A DNA stretch of 64,000 nucleotides, from NCBI GenBank assembly GCA_947504705.1, contig CANNIA010000003.1, positions 1-64,000 on the forward strand, given 5' to 3'. This DNA comes from Paracoccaceae bacterium (lineage in GTDB: Bacteria > Pseudomonadota > Alphaproteobacteria > Rhodobacterales > Rhodobacteraceae). Positions within the stretch are counted from its first letter, which is position 1, and each line of letters opens with the position of its first letter. The notes beneath the pieces were generated by a model. It saw only the letters and a program-made list of their open reading frames with translations. It did no database searches and had not been told where the DNA came from. Shown piece after piece: positions 34,160 through 46,225 of the stretch. The position numbers were made by a program, and so were the translations under genes.

Positions 34160-35752
34160 GTGACTGACAAGACTGCAAAGGTTGTAATCGACCTTTTCAT
34201 CATCGGTGGCGGGATCAATGGCTGCGGCATCGCCCGTGACGCCACCGGCCGGGGTCTGGCAGTGACGCTTGCCGAACAGGGCGATCTGGCGCAGGGCACT
34301 TCGTCTGCCTCGACCAAGATGTTCCACGGCGGTCTGCGCTATCTGGAGTATTTCGAGTTCGGCCTGGTCCGCAAAGCGCTGGAGGAACGCGAAACCTTGC
34401 TGGTCGCCATGCCGCATATTTCCTGGCCGATGCGGTTCGTGCTGCCGTTATCGCCCGGCATGCGGTTTGAAAGTGACACGCCGACCTCGCGCCTCTTGCG
34501 CTGGATCATGCCCTGGGCACGCGGGCGCAGGCCGGACTGGCTGATCCGGCTGGGGCTTTTCCTGTATGACACGCTGGGCGGACGCAAGATCCTGCCTGCC
34601 ACCCGCACGCTTGATCTGAGCAAGGACCCGGCTGGAGCGCCGCTGAAATCCCATTTCCGCAAGGCCTTTGAATATTCCGACTGCTGGGTCGAGGATTCGC
34701 GGCTGGTGATCCTGAATGCCCGCGACGCCGCCCATCGTGGCGCGCAGATCCTGACCCGGACCAAGGTCACCAGCGCGCAACGGCAGGGCGATCTGTGGCA
34801 GATTGCGACCGATGGACCGCATGGGCGTGAAATCCACCGCGCCCGCGCCCTGGTCAATGCCGGCGGGCCATGGGTGACAGATGTGATCCAGAATGTCGCG
34901 CGGATCAATTCGTCCGAAGGCATCCGGCTGGTGCGCGGCAGCCATATCGTGACGCGCAAGCTGTTCGACACCCCTCAGGCCTATTTCTTTCAGGGCAGCG
35001 ACGGGCGGATCATCTTTGCCATTCCTTATGAGCAGGATTTCACCCTGATCGGCACCACCGACAAGGACCATCAGGCCGCCCCCGGCGATGTGTCGTGCAG
35101 CGACGAGGAACGTGACTACCTTTTGGCTTTCGCATCGCAGTATTTCGCCAAGCCGGTCACCAAGGGCGACGTGGTCTGGACCTATTCCGGCGTTCGCCCC
35201 TTGTATGACGACGGGGCCAAGTCGGCGACGGCGGCGACCCGCGACTATGTCCTGAGCCTGGACCAGCCCGGCGCACCCTTGTTGAACGTGTTCGGCGGCA
35301 AGATCACCACTTACCGCCGTCTGGCCGAATCCGCGCTGGCAAAGCTGCTGCCGTTCTTTCCCAAGGCCGGCGCCGACTGGACCGCCCGCGTGGCCTTGCC
35401 AGGGGGGGATTTCCCGCATGATGGCGTGCAGGCCCTGACCGAAAAACTGCGCGGCCAGTATCCGTACCTCACGCCCTACTGGGCCGGACGGATGATCCGT
35501 GCCTATGGGACCGAGGCGTTCGCCGTCCTGGGCGACGCCAGCACACCTGAGGCTTTGGGCCAGGATTTCGGCGCCACCCTGACCGAGGCTGAACTGCGCT
35601 GGCTGATGGCACAGGAATATGCGGTGACAGCCGCCGATGTGGTCTGGCGGCGCTCGAAGCTCGGCCTCAGGATGACGGCCGACCAGATCGCGGCGCTTGA
35701 CCGCTTCATGATGACGGCCTCCGCCCGGGCGATCAGCCCTGCGGCGGAATAG
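34160..35752 (+). CDS. glpD: Glycerol-3-phosphate dehydrogenase (FAD, quinone-linked)
   Basis: 530 residues starting at GTG 34160 with GGGGGAG upstream. The Rossmann FAD motif is IIGGGINGCGIARDATGRG (~15-33); ASTKMFHGGLRYLEY is the GlpD signature near the flavin. RIIFAIPYEQDFTLIGTTDK and YSGVRPLYDDGA follow, and the C-terminal helical GlpD domain is present. It oxidises sn-glycerol-3-phosphate to dihydroxyacetone phosphate at the inner membrane. It leads the glp operon, with glpS 9 bp downstream. Confidence 0.96.
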   Translation: MTDKTAKVVIDLFIIGGGINGCGIARDATGRGLAVTLAEQGDLAQGTSSASTKMFHGGLRYLEYFEFGLVRKALEERETLLVAMPHISWPMRFVLPLSPGMRFESDTPTSRLLRWIMPWARGRRPDWLIRLGLFLYDTLGGRKILPATRTLDLSKDPAGAPLKSHFRKAFEYSDCWVEDSRLVILNARDAAHRGAQILTRTKVTSAQRQGDLWQIATDGPHGREIHRARALVNAGGPWVTDVIQNVARINSSEGIRLVRGSHIVTRKLFDTPQAYFFQGSDGRIIFAIPYEQDFTLIGTTDKDHQAAPGDVSCSDEERDYLLAFASQYFAKPVTKGDVVWTYSGVRPLYDDGAKSATAATRDYVLSLDQPGAPLLNVFGGKITTYRRLAESALAKLLPFFPKAGADWTARVALPGGDFPHDGVQALTEKLRGQYPYLTPYWAGRMIRAYGTEAFAVLGDASTPEALGQDFGATLTEAELRWLMAQEYAVTAADVVWRRSKLGLRMTADQIAALDRFMMTASARAISPAAE

Positions 35753-35761
35753 GGGGACGCA

Positions 35762-36850
35762 ATGACGTTGGAATTCGCAGGCGTATCACGGTCGGTCGGG
35801 GGCAAGGTTCATATCCACACGACCGACCTGACGCTTGAAAACGGCACGATGAACGTGCTGCTTGGCCCGACCTTGTCTGGCAAGACCAGCCTGATGCGGC
35901 TGATGGCGGGGCTGGACCAGCCGACCACCGGGCGTATCCTGTGGAACGGCAAGGATGTGACCGGGGTTCGCGTGCAGGACCGCCGCGTCGCCATGGTCTA
36001 CCAGCAGTTCATCAATTATCCTGGGATGAGCGTTTTCGATAACATCGCCTCACCCCTGCGGCTGATGGGCAAGCCCAAGGGAGAGATCGACCGTGCCGTG
36101 CGCGAAACCGCCGAGATGCTGCGCCTCACGCCGATGCTGAGCCGCAAACCGCTGGAACTGTCCGGTGGCCAGCAGCAGCGCTGCGCCCTTGCCCGCGCTT
36201 TGGTGAAAGGGGCCGGGCTGGTGCTACTGGACGAGCCCTTGGCCAACCTTGACTACAAACTGCGCGAGGAATTGCGGGTCGAAATCCCCCGCATCTTCGA
36301 GGCCTCGGGCGCGATCTTCGTCTATGCCACGACCGAGCCTGAGGAGGCTTTGCTGCTGGGTGGCAACACCGCCGCCCTGTGGGAAGGCAGGGTGACCCAG
36401 TTCGGCCCGACGCCGCAGGTCTACCGTCTTCCTGCTGATGCGACGACGGCGCGGGTCTTTTCCGATCCGCCGATGAATTTCCTGCCCTGCCGGAAGGAAT
36501 CGCACCGCCTGACCTTTGGCGACAGCGTCCATGCGCCGACCGGCGGCACGATCGGCGATCTGCCAGATGGCACCTATCTTGCTGGGTTCCGCGCCAACCA
36601 TGTGACGTTGAACCGCCATTCCGGCGATGCTGTCGAATTCCGCTGCACGGTTGTTGCGACCGAAATCACCGGGTCGGAAACCTTTGTCCACCTTGTCCAC
36701 GGCGCGGATCGCTGGGTCGGTCTGGTCCACGGCGTCCACCAGCTTGTCGCGGGTGGCCAGACTTCGGTCTGGGTCGATCCGGCGCATGTGTATCTCTTCG
36801 ACAGCGCGGGACGGCTTGCCGCCCCCGCCCCATATGCGAAGGCGGCTTAA
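35762..36850 (+). CDS. glpS: Glycerol ABC transporter ATPase GlpS
   Basis: 362 residues. Walker A GPTLSGKTS, Q-loop VYQQFINYPGMS, canonical signature LELSGGQQQRCALARAL and Walker B LVLLDEPLANLD are present. At the switch position the sequence is FVYATTEPEEA, so the usual His (as in VTHDQ) is missing. A TOBE/MalK-like C-terminal domain follows (GTYLAGFRANHVTLNRH). It pairs with GlpT; the heterodimer would have one intact and one degenerate ATP site (see findings). Members of this system import glycerol in Rhizobium. Confidence 0.93.
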   Translation: MTLEFAGVSRSVGGKVHIHTTDLTLENGTMNVLLGPTLSGKTSLMRLMAGLDQPTTGRILWNGKDVTGVRVQDRRVAMVYQQFINYPGMSVFDNIASPLRLMGKPKGEIDRAVRETAEMLRLTPMLSRKPLELSGGQQQRCALARALVKGAGLVLLDEPLANLDYKLREELRVEIPRIFEASGAIFVYATTEPEEALLLGGNTAALWEGRVTQFGPTPQVYRLPADATTARVFSDPPMNFLPCRKESHRLTFGDSVHAPTGGTIGDLPDGTYLAGFRANHVTLNRHSGDAVEFRCTVVATEITGSETFVHLVHGADRWVGLVHGVHQLVAGGQTSVWVDPAHVYLFDSAGRLAAPAPYAKAA

Positions 36851-36853
36851 GCC

Positions 36854-37939
<1,086 letters not shown>

Positions 37940-37940
37940 G

Positions 37941-38813
37941 ATGGACAAGACCCAGAACAACAAGGCCTGGTTCCTCGTCCTGCCGGTCCTGCTGCTGGTT
38001 GCCTTCTCGGCTGTCCTGCCCCTGATGACCGTGGTCAACTATGCCTTCAACGACACTTTCGGACAAAACGAGTTCTTCTGGGAGGGGCTTGGCTGGTTCG
38101 AAGAAATGGTGACCTCGGACCGGCTGCATGATGCGCTGGGGCGGCAGATCCTGTTCTCGGGGATCATCCTGCTGATCGAAGTGCCGCTCGGCATCTTCAT
38201 TGCGCTGAACATGCCGGGAAAGGGCTTTTGGGGCTCGTTCTGTCTGGTGCTGATGGCGCTGCCGCTGTTGATCCCGTTCAACGTGGTCGGCACGATCTGG
38301 CAGATCTTCGGCCGGGTCGACATCGGCCTGCTGGGCCACGGGTTGGCCGCGCTGGGGATCGACTACAACTATACCAACGATCCCATCGATGCCTGGGTCA
38401 CCCTGATCGTGATGGATGTCTGGCACTGGACCTCGCTGGTGGCGCTTTTGGCCTATGCGGGGCTGCAGTCGATTCCGCAGGCCTATTATCAGGCCGCCCG
38501 GATCGATCAGGCCACGCGCTGGTCGGTGTTCCGTTACATCGAACTTCCGAAGATGAAGGGCGTCCTCCTCATCGCCGTCCTTCTGCGCTTCATGGACAGT
38601 TTCATGATCTACACCGAGCCTTTCGTCCTTACCGGAGGCGGCCCCGGCAACTCCACCACCTTCCTGTCGATCGACCTTGCCAAGATGGCCACCGGCCAGT
38701 TCGACCTTGGCCCCGCTGCGGCGTTCAGCCTGATGTACTTTTGCGTTATCCTGTTGATTTCATGGGTCTTCTATACCGCCATGACCAACCTTGACCGTGA
38801 GGAGAACCGCTGA
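37941..38813 (+). CDS. glpP: Glycerol ABC transporter permease GlpP
   Basis: 290 residues, six membrane segments of the MalF/UgpA type. The EAA loop is QSIPQAYYQAARIDQATRWS (~178-197), the contact site for the ATPases. Start ATG 37941 follows the glpT stop (TGAG-ATG) by 1 bp. Partner of GlpQ in the membrane. Confidence 0.93.
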   Translation: MDKTQNNKAWFLVLPVLLLVAFSAVLPLMTVVNYAFNDTFGQNEFFWEGLGWFEEMVTSDRLHDALGRQILFSGIILLIEVPLGIFIALNMPGKGFWGSFCLVLMALPLLIPFNVVGTIWQIFGRVDIGLLGHGLAALGIDYNYTNDPIDAWVTLIVMDVWHWTSLVALLAYAGLQSIPQAYYQAARIDQATRWSVFRYIELPKMKGVLLIAVLLRFMDSFMIYTEPFVLTGGGPGNSTTFLSIDLAKMATGQFDLGPAAAFSLMYFCVILLISWVFYTAMTNLDREENR

Positions 38814-39616
38814 TGCGTAGCAAATCCTCGACCATCGTGATGGCGGTCTACATCCTGTGCCTGTTGATCCCGATCTACTGGCTGATCAACATGAGCCTGA
38901 AGACCAATTCCGAGATCACCTCGACTTTCTCGCTTTGGCCGCAGACCTTTACCCTGCAGAACTATGTGACGATCCTGACCGACCCAAGCTGGTACATGGG
39001 CTATGTCAACTCGCTGATCTACGTCACGATGAACGTGGTCATCTCGCTGACCGTGGCGCTGCCTGCGGCTTACGCCTTCAGCCGCTACAACTTCATGGGC
39101 GACAAGCACCTGTTCTTCTGGCTGCTCACGAACCGCATGGCCCCGCCGGCCGTCTTCGCCCTGCCGTTCTTCCAGCTGTATTCCTCGGTCGGGTTGTTCG
39201 ACACCCACATCGCTATCGCCCTTGCGCACTGCCTGTTCAACGTGCCGTTGGCGGTCTGGATCCTTGAGGGCTTCATGCGCGGCGTGCCGAAAGAAATCGA
39301 CGAAACCGCCTATATCGACGGCTACTCGTTCCCGAAGTTCTTCGTGAAGATATTCATGCCGCTCATCGCCTCCGGCATCGGCGTCGCCGCCTTCTTCTGC
39401 TTCATGTTCTCTTGGGTGGAACTGCTGCTGAGCCGCACGCTTGCCACCGTGAACGCGAAATCCATCGCCGCCACGATGACCCGCACGGTCAGCGCAAGCG
39501 GAATGGACTGGGGCGTCCTCGCAGCAGCAGGCGTCCTGACCATCGTTCCGGGGGCACTCGTGATCTACTTCGTCCGCAACTACATCGCCAAGGGCTTTGC
39601 CCTGGGGAGGGTGTGA
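38813..39616 (+). CDS. glpQ: Glycerol ABC transporter permease GlpQ
   Basis: 267 residues, six membrane segments of the MalG/UgpE type. The EAA loop is GFMRGVPKEIDETAYIDGYS, giving the second ATPase contact. It overlaps glpP and glpU by one base each (TGATG), so the cluster is tightly coupled. Not the E. coli phosphodiesterase of the same symbol. Confidence 0.93.
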   Translation: MRSKSSTIVMAVYILCLLIPIYWLINMSLKTNSEITSTFSLWPQTFTLQNYVTILTDPSWYMGYVNSLIYVTMNVVISLTVALPAAYAFSRYNFMGDKHLFFWLLTNRMAPPAVFALPFFQLYSSVGLFDTHIAIALAHCLFNVPLAVWILEGFMRGVPKEIDETAYIDGYSFPKFFVKIFMPLIASGIGVAAFFCFMFSWVELLLSRTLATVNAKSIAATMTRTVSASGMDWGVLAAAGVLTIVPGALVIYFVRNYIAKGFALGRV

Positions 39617-40020
39617 TGACCGCAACCCGCTGGAACACGATCTACGCCGGTCTCGGCCTGCTGATGGCGGTGATCCTTGCCCTCCTCCTCTGGGCCGTCC
39701 CGGTCGAGGACGGTATCCGCGAATGGACCGGCCAGCTGATCCCCGGCTTCTGGATGGCCTGGACCTTCCCGGTCGCCCTGTTCTTCTGGATCATCGCCGA
39801 CCTTCTGATCATCATGACCCTGCTGGCGGTCCGCTATCCTGAAACGCCGCGTGTCGGTATCCTGCGCATCGAGACCACGCGTGGCGACCGGCTTTTCATC
39901 TCGCTCTTGGGCTCGGCCTTCATCCATCTTGGCTGGCTCTTTGTCATCGGCACGACCCTGTTCTGGGGCGCGCTGATCCTCTCCCTTGTCTATGCCGCAG
40001 CGGTGTTTCGCTGGGTATAA
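39616..40020 (+). CDS. glpU: Small membrane subunit GlpU (DUF2160)
   Basis: 134 residues with four hydrophobic segments. MAWTFPVALFFWIIADLLII and RIETTRGDRLFISLLGSAFI are the DUF2160 signature. It is always found between the permease and binding-protein genes of this transporter family (family knowledge); its exact role is unknown. ATG overlaps the glpQ stop. The 95-bp gap before glpV has no clear promoter. Confidence 0.9.
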   Translation: MTATRWNTIYAGLGLLMAVILALLLWAVPVEDGIREWTGQLIPGFWMAWTFPVALFFWIIADLLIIMTLLAVRYPETPRVGILRIETTRGDRLFISLLGSAFIHLGWLFVIGTTLFWGALILSLVYAAAVFRWV

Positions 40021-40115
40021 GGGGGCTTACGACGCCGGACGGGCGGGGATTGCTCCCCCGCCCCCCGGCCAGACTGCGAAAGTATGGACGTCTCACAATC
40101 TGGGAGGATTACATA

Positions 40116-41837
40116 ATGAGACTAAGGAAAACTGCAACAGCCATGGCGCTTGCGCTGGTGGCGTTCCAGGCCCCGGCCTGGGCCGACATCGAGGCGGCGA
40201 AAGCCTTCCTTGATGCCGAAATCGGCGACCTTTCGGTGCTGCCGCGCGCCGATCAGGAAGCCGAGATGCAATGGTTCATTGACGCGGCCAAGCCCTATGC
40301 GGGTATGGAAATCAAGGTCGTCTCGGAAACCATCGGCACCCATGAATACGAATCCAAAGTGCTGGCCCCGGCGTTCGAGGCGATCACCGGCATCAAGGTT
40401 ACCCATGACCTGATCGGCGAAGGCGACGTTGTCGAAAAGCTGCAGACCCAAATGCAGACCGGCGAGAACATCTATGACGCCTATATCAACGACTCTGACC
40501 TGATCGGCACCCACTGGCGCTATCAGCAGGCCCGCAACCTGACCGACTGGATGGCAGGCGACGGCGCTTCTGTCACCAACCCCGGTCTGGACCTTGAAGA
40601 CTTCATCGGCCTCTCTTTCACCACCGGGCCGGATGGCAAGCTTTACCAGATGCCCGACCAGCAGTTCGCGAACCTCTACTGGTTCCGCTACGACTGGTTC
40701 AACGATCAGAAGACCAAGGACGACTTCAAGGCCAAGTACGGCTACGACCTTGGCGTTCCGGTCAACTGGTCGGCCTATGAGGACATCGCCGAGTTCTTCA
40801 CCGGACGCGACATGTCTTATGCCGGTGGCCCGGCAACCGGCGTCTATGGCAACATGGACTACGGCAAGAAGGACCCCTCGCTTGGCTGGCGTTACACCGA
40901 CGCGTGGATGTCCATGGCTGGTATGGGCGACGTGGGCGAACCAAACGGCCTGCCGGTCGACGAATGGGGCGTTCGCGTGGATGAGAACTCGCGTCCGGTC
41001 GGTTCCTGCGTGACGCGCGGTGGTGCGACCAACGACGCGGCTGCGGTCTATGCCGTGACCAAGGCGATCGAGTGGCTGCAGAAGTACTCGCCGCCAGAAG
41101 CCCAAGGCATGACCTTCGGCGAAGCCGGCCCGGTTCCTGCACAGGGCGCCATTGCCCAGCAGATGTTCTGGTACACCGCCTTTACCGCAGCATCTGTCGT
41201 CGAAGGCACACCGGTGATGAACGCGGACGGCACGCCCAAGTGGCGCATGGCCCCCTCGCCGCACGGCGTCTACTGGCAGGAAGGCCAGAAGATCGGCTAT
41301 CAGGACGCTGGTTCCTGGACGCTGATGCAAAGCACCCCTGTTGACCGCGCGCAGGCTGCCTGGCTCTATGCCCAGTTCGTCGTGTCGAAGACCGTCGACC
41401 TGAAAAAGTCCGATGTCGGCCTGACTTTCATCCGTCAGTCCACCATCGACGCGCAGCACTTCACCGACCGGGCGCCGAAACTTGGCGGCCTGATCGAGTT
41501 CTACCGTTCGCCCGCGCGTCTGCAATGGTCGCCCACCGGCACCAACATCCCGGACTATCCGAAGATGGCGCAGTTGTGGTGGCAGAACATCGGCGATGCC
41601 ATGTCGGGGGATAAAACCCCGCAGGAAGCGCTGGACAGCCTCTGCACCGAGCAGGAAAAAGTCATGGAGCGGATCGAGAAGTCCGGCGTTCAGGGCGATA
41701 TCGGCCCGAAGATGGGCGAAGTCGTGGACGCACAGGTTTGGCTTGACGCTCCCGGTGCTCCGGTAGCCAAAGTGGACAACGAAAAGCCGATGGGCGAGAC
41801 GATTGCCTATGACGAGCTGATCAAGTCCTGGCAGTAA
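40116..41837 (+). CDS. glpV: Glycerol ABC transporter substrate-binding protein GlpV
   Basis: 573 residues from ATG 40116 (GGGAGGATTACATA upstream). Signal peptide MRLRKTATAMALALVAFQAP ending AWA; mature protein is an extracellular binding protein of family 1, with KVVSETIGTHEYESKVLAPA and AYINDSDLIGTHWRYQQ near the N-terminus. Very long for a binding protein, as is usual for GlpV. Cysteines in GSCVTRGGA and DSLCTEQE may form a disulfide. Captures glycerol in the periplasm for GlpPQ. Confidence 0.94.
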   Translation: MRLRKTATAMALALVAFQAPAWADIEAAKAFLDAEIGDLSVLPRADQEAEMQWFIDAAKPYAGMEIKVVSETIGTHEYESKVLAPAFEAITGIKVTHDLIGEGDVVEKLQTQMQTGENIYDAYINDSDLIGTHWRYQQARNLTDWMAGDGASVTNPGLDLEDFIGLSFTTGPDGKLYQMPDQQFANLYWFRYDWFNDQKTKDDFKAKYGYDLGVPVNWSAYEDIAEFFTGRDMSYAGGPATGVYGNMDYGKKDPSLGWRYTDAWMSMAGMGDVGEPNGLPVDEWGVRVDENSRPVGSCVTRGGATNDAAAVYAVTKAIEWLQKYSPPEAQGMTFGEAGPVPAQGAIAQQMFWYTAFTAASVVEGTPVMNADGTPKWRMAPSPHGVYWQEGQKIGYQDAGSWTLMQSTPVDRAQAAWLYAQFVVSKTVDLKKSDVGLTFIRQSTIDAQHFTDRAPKLGGLIEFYRSPARLQWSPTGTNIPDYPKMAQLWWQNIGDAMSGDKTPQEALDSLCTEQEKVMERIEKSGVQGDIGPKMGEVVDAQVWLDAPGAPVAKVDNEKPMGETIAYDELIKSWQ

Positions 41838-41877
41838 GCAACGATTGCAGGCGGCGCCGAAAGGTGCCGCCCGCGCC

Positions 41878-41922
41878 AAATTTCTTGCACAAGAAATTTG
41901 CAAGAATTTTCGAAAATTCTTG
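41878..41922. repeat. Two back-to-back A+T-rich palindromes after glpV
   Basis: AAATTTCTTG-CA-CAAGAAATTT (41878-41899) and CAAGAATTTTC-GAAAATTCTTG (41901-41922), each 22 bp and perfect. They lie 40 bp after the glpV stop. The hairpins may end or stabilise the transporter transcript. Similar palindromes occur at 52330 and 63501. Confidence 0.75.
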
Positions 41923-42050
41923 CCCCCGGCACAGGCGTCGCGCACAATTCCAACTGTTAAGATTTCCTGAACGCCCACGGCCAACCTTTTGCAATCGCTG
42001 ACATCTCTCGTTTTGTCCACCGTGGACACCCAAGCCGCAGGCCCGACCCC

Positions 42051-43531
<1,481 letters not shown>

Positions 43532-43535
<4 letters not shown>

Positions 43536-44659
43536 TCCCCTTCGGCATCACCGCCCCGGGCCGCATCCTGTTTGGTCGGGGTCAGGCGGCAAAGGCAGGA
43601 GAGATCATCCGGTCCTATGGTCGGCGGATCCTCGTTGTGCATGGTTCAACTTCGGACCGTGCAACTTGGCTGTCGATTCCGGATGTTGAAGGCGTGCAGG
43701 CCTACCATTGTTATGAAGAGCCAACTCTGGCAATGCTGCATGAGGCGCTTTACTACACCAGCGCCTTCGAGCCGGAAGTTGTTGTCGCCATTGGCGGAGG
43801 TTCTGTTCTTGACCTTGGCAAGGCGCTGGCGGCGTTGATCCCGGCTCCGGACGGACCGATGCAGCATCTGGAGGTGGTGGGCAAGGGCCTGCCGCTGGTG
43901 GCAGCCCCCTTGCCGTTCATCGCGATCCCGACCACGGCGGGCACCGGGGCCGAGGTGACGCGCAACGCGGTGATCGGGTTGCCGGAACATGGCCGCAAGG
44001 TCAGTTTGCGCGACGAGCGGATGGTGGCGCGGGTGGCGATTGTCGATCCGGCGCTGACCGATGGTTGCCCACGTGCGGTGACACTCGCCTCGGGTCTAGA
44101 TGCCATTGCGCAGGTGATCGAACCCTACGTCAGCAACAAGGCCACGCCCTATACCGACGCTCTGGCAAGGCCGGCGATCGGCCAGGGCATGGCGGCGCTG
44201 ATGCGGTTGATGGAAGCTGAAGACCCGGACGCGCGTGACCGGCTGGCCTGGGTCAGCCTCTGTGGCGGCCTGGCGCTGTCGAACGGCGGGCTTGGCGCTG
44301 TGCATGGGTTGGCCGGGGTGATCGGCGGGATGACCGGGGCAGCGCATGGGGCGATCTGCGGCGCGCTGCTGGGCCCGGTGCTGGCAGCAAACCTTGCGGC
44401 AGCAACAGGCGAAGCGCGGCTCCGGCTGGTGGAGGTCTGCGAGATTCTGGCCGGAGTGCTGGGAGGTACGGCAGCGACAGTGCCGGTCAGACTGCAGGAT
44501 TGGGCAGGTGCTGCCGGGTTGCCGGGGCTGGCAGCGCTTGGGGTGTCAACGGACATGCATGCGGAAATCGTAACGGCGTCGCTGACGGCATCGTCGATGA
44601 AGGGCAATCCGGTGCCGCTTGATCGCCGTAGCTTGCAGCAGGTGTTGGACGCGGCCTGA
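43532..44659 (+). CDS. Iron-containing alcohol dehydrogenase coupled to glpK
   Basis: 375 residues starting at GTG 43532, which overlaps the glpK stop (GTGA). Group III alcohol dehydrogenase: NAD motif [36 protein letters not shown], and metal ligands Asp in [12 protein letters not shown] plus two His in [19 protein letters not shown]. The position that is His in FucO-like enzymes (four after the Asp) is Gln here, as in three-ligand glycerol-dehydrogenase-like members. Translational coupling to glpK suggests oxidation of glycerol, glycerol-derived aldehydes or alcohols; substrate not proven. Confidence 0.88.
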
Positions 44660-44665
44660 GCAGCC

Positions 44666-44983
44666 CTAAAATACCCCGACGACCTCATACATCACCGGCT
44701 CGAAGACCTTGCAAAGATCGTTGATCTTGCGGTTCCGTTCGCGCATCTCGGGGGTGCGCAGCATCGCCTGATAATCCTCGCGCCGCTGCCATTGCGAGTA
44801 ATTGCAGATCCGCGTCCGTGCGTCGTTCATGTGCAGGCCTGCTGCGATATAGCCGGGTTGGTGGCGGATACAGTCGCGATAGGCGGCCTCAAGTGCCTCG
44901 ACCAGATCAAAGGCCATGGCGGGGGTGGTCTCGAAGGTGGTGATCACGGTCTGGCCCTGGAAATCCTTGGAAATGCTGGGCAT
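44666..44983 (-). CDS. Antibiotic biosynthesis monooxygenase (ABM)-domain protein
   Basis: 105 residues from ATG 44983 (GGGAGGGACCGCAC upstream). The pattern VITTFETTPAMAFDLVEALE, HQPGYIAAGLHMNDARTRI and YSQWQRREDYQAMLRTPEM is that of the dimeric alpha/beta ABM fold. Members range from quinone monooxygenases to heme-degrading enzymes; no heme-binding Asn/His signature is clear. It converges on the alcohol-dehydrogenase gene 6 bp away. Confidence 0.82.
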   Translation of the reverse strand: MPSISKDFQGQTVITTFETTPAMAFDLVEALEAAYRDCIRHQPGYIAAGLHMNDARTRICNYSQWQRREDYQAMLRTPEMRERNRKINDLCKVFEPVMYEVVGVF

Positions 44984-45050
44984 GTGCGGTCCCTCCCTGC
45001 GGGTAGCATGGCATGGAACGGCACAGCCCGCATGGGAAAATTCGGGTCCA

Positions 45051-46217
45051 TCAGTTCGAAATGTTGATGTCCAGTAACTGGCTGCCGATATTTTGGGCTG
45101 CAAATCCAAGCCGTTCCGGCCCGATCAGATAGATCGCTGCAGCGACGACCGCCACGGCGACCACCACGGCAAAGCCGATCTTCCAGATCGACCACGGGCG
45201 TTCACCTTGAACTTCACCCGTCTGGCCGTTGACCAAGAAGCGGTAGCTTTTGTTGTTGTATTTGTAAGCCGCCATCCAGACCGGCAAGAGGATGTGCTTG
45301 AACGTCTCATCCGACCAGTCGGTGTCGACCGAATTCACCCGCTGTTCATCGCCGCCGATATCTTGGCGCACGTCATCATAGATGACTTTTGTCATCCGTT
45401 GACGGCCTTCGACGTGACCATCGGCAAGGCTGACAGTGTAGCCTTCGGCCTGAAATCCTGCAAGGAATTCAGGGTTGTATGGGGCAAGGTCGCCCATCTC
45501 CCAAGGTTCCGACTTGTCGGCCAAGGGCTTGGGCAAGGCATGCGAGGCGATGGCCAGCACATCGTCGAAATCCCGCGTCACATGGCCCGAGGCGGAATAC
45601 CACCGGGTCTTGCGCACCTGACGTTCGCGGCGTTCCGACCTGCCGTCGACGGTGGCGGTGTAATACTCGGTTTCCCAGTAATACTCGCCGCGCTGGCCGG
45701 TGTAATTCGAGGCGGTGTCAGCATCGAAGGTCCAGTAGGGGACATAAATCCCGTTCAGCGCGCGCCCCTTGCGGGAATATTCCAAGAGCGAGTTCGGAGC
45801 GAACCAAAGCCTGCCCATCCAGGTGATCATGGCCTGACGGGCCTCAGTTTCGGTCAACTTGAAGGGCACAACAGCCTGCGGCTTGATCAGGCGTTGGGTG
45901 CCGGTGTCCAAGACCACCGGCGTGGCGCAGAAGGGGCATTCGGTCGCGTGGTTCGCACCCATCACCTCGATCTGCGCGCCGCAGGACGGGCAGGAGGTGG
46001 TGCGGACCTCTTCCATCGTGCCGGTCGGCAGATCGTCGGCAAGCCCGCGCGCAAGGTCAAGCTCCTTGAACGCACGGGATTTGGCGTCCTCGACCGCAGC
46101 CGGGATTTCCTGTTCAAAGCCGCAGTGATCGCAGGTCAGGCTGGTCTGCCCCGGAGCAAACCGCAGCTTTGCGCCGCATTGCGAACAGGGCCAGCGGTAT
46201 TCCTCGGAGACGGTCAT
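45051..46217 (-). CDS. Zinc-ribbon membrane protein of the SPFH/TelA operon
   Basis: 388 residues. Two zinc ribbons at the N-terminus: CSQC/CDHC (residues ~11-32) and CPSC/CPFC (~76-97). A beta-rich middle follows with LNGIYVPYWTFDADTASNYTG and HILLPVWMAAYKYNNKSYRF, and one membrane segment (IGFAVVVAVAVVAAAIYLIG) near the C-terminus. Related proteins are often misannotated as primosomal protein N' because of the ribbons, but there is no helicase domain. Starts 8 bp after the SPFH gene stop; last gene of the operon. Probably a membrane-attached partner of the SPFH protein (inference). Confidence 0.85.
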   Translation of the reverse strand: MTVSEEYRWPCSQCGAKLRFAPGQTSLTCDHCGFEQEIPAAVEDAKSRAFKELDLARGLADDLPTGTMEEVRTTSCPSCGAQIEVMGANHATECPFCATPVVLDTGTQRLIKPQAVVPFKLTETEARQAMITWMGRLWFAPNSLLEYSRKGRALNGIYVPYWTFDADTASNYTGQRGEYYWETEYYTATVDGRSERRERQVRKTRWYSASGHVTRDFDDVLAIASHALPKPLADKSEPWEMGDLAPYNPEFLAGFQAEGYTVSLADGHVEGRQRMTKVIYDDVRQDIGGDEQRVNSVDTDWSDETFKHILLPVWMAAYKYNNKSYRFLVNGQTGEVQGERPWSIWKIGFAVVVAVAVVAAAIYLIGPERLGFAAQNIGSQLLDINISN

Positions 46218-46225
46218 ATTCGCAC

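Noticed and set aside
45051-46217. Primosomal protein N' (PriA) helicase
   Set aside because: Only zinc ribbons are present; there is no Walker A/B or helicase motif, and the protein has a C-terminal membrane segment.
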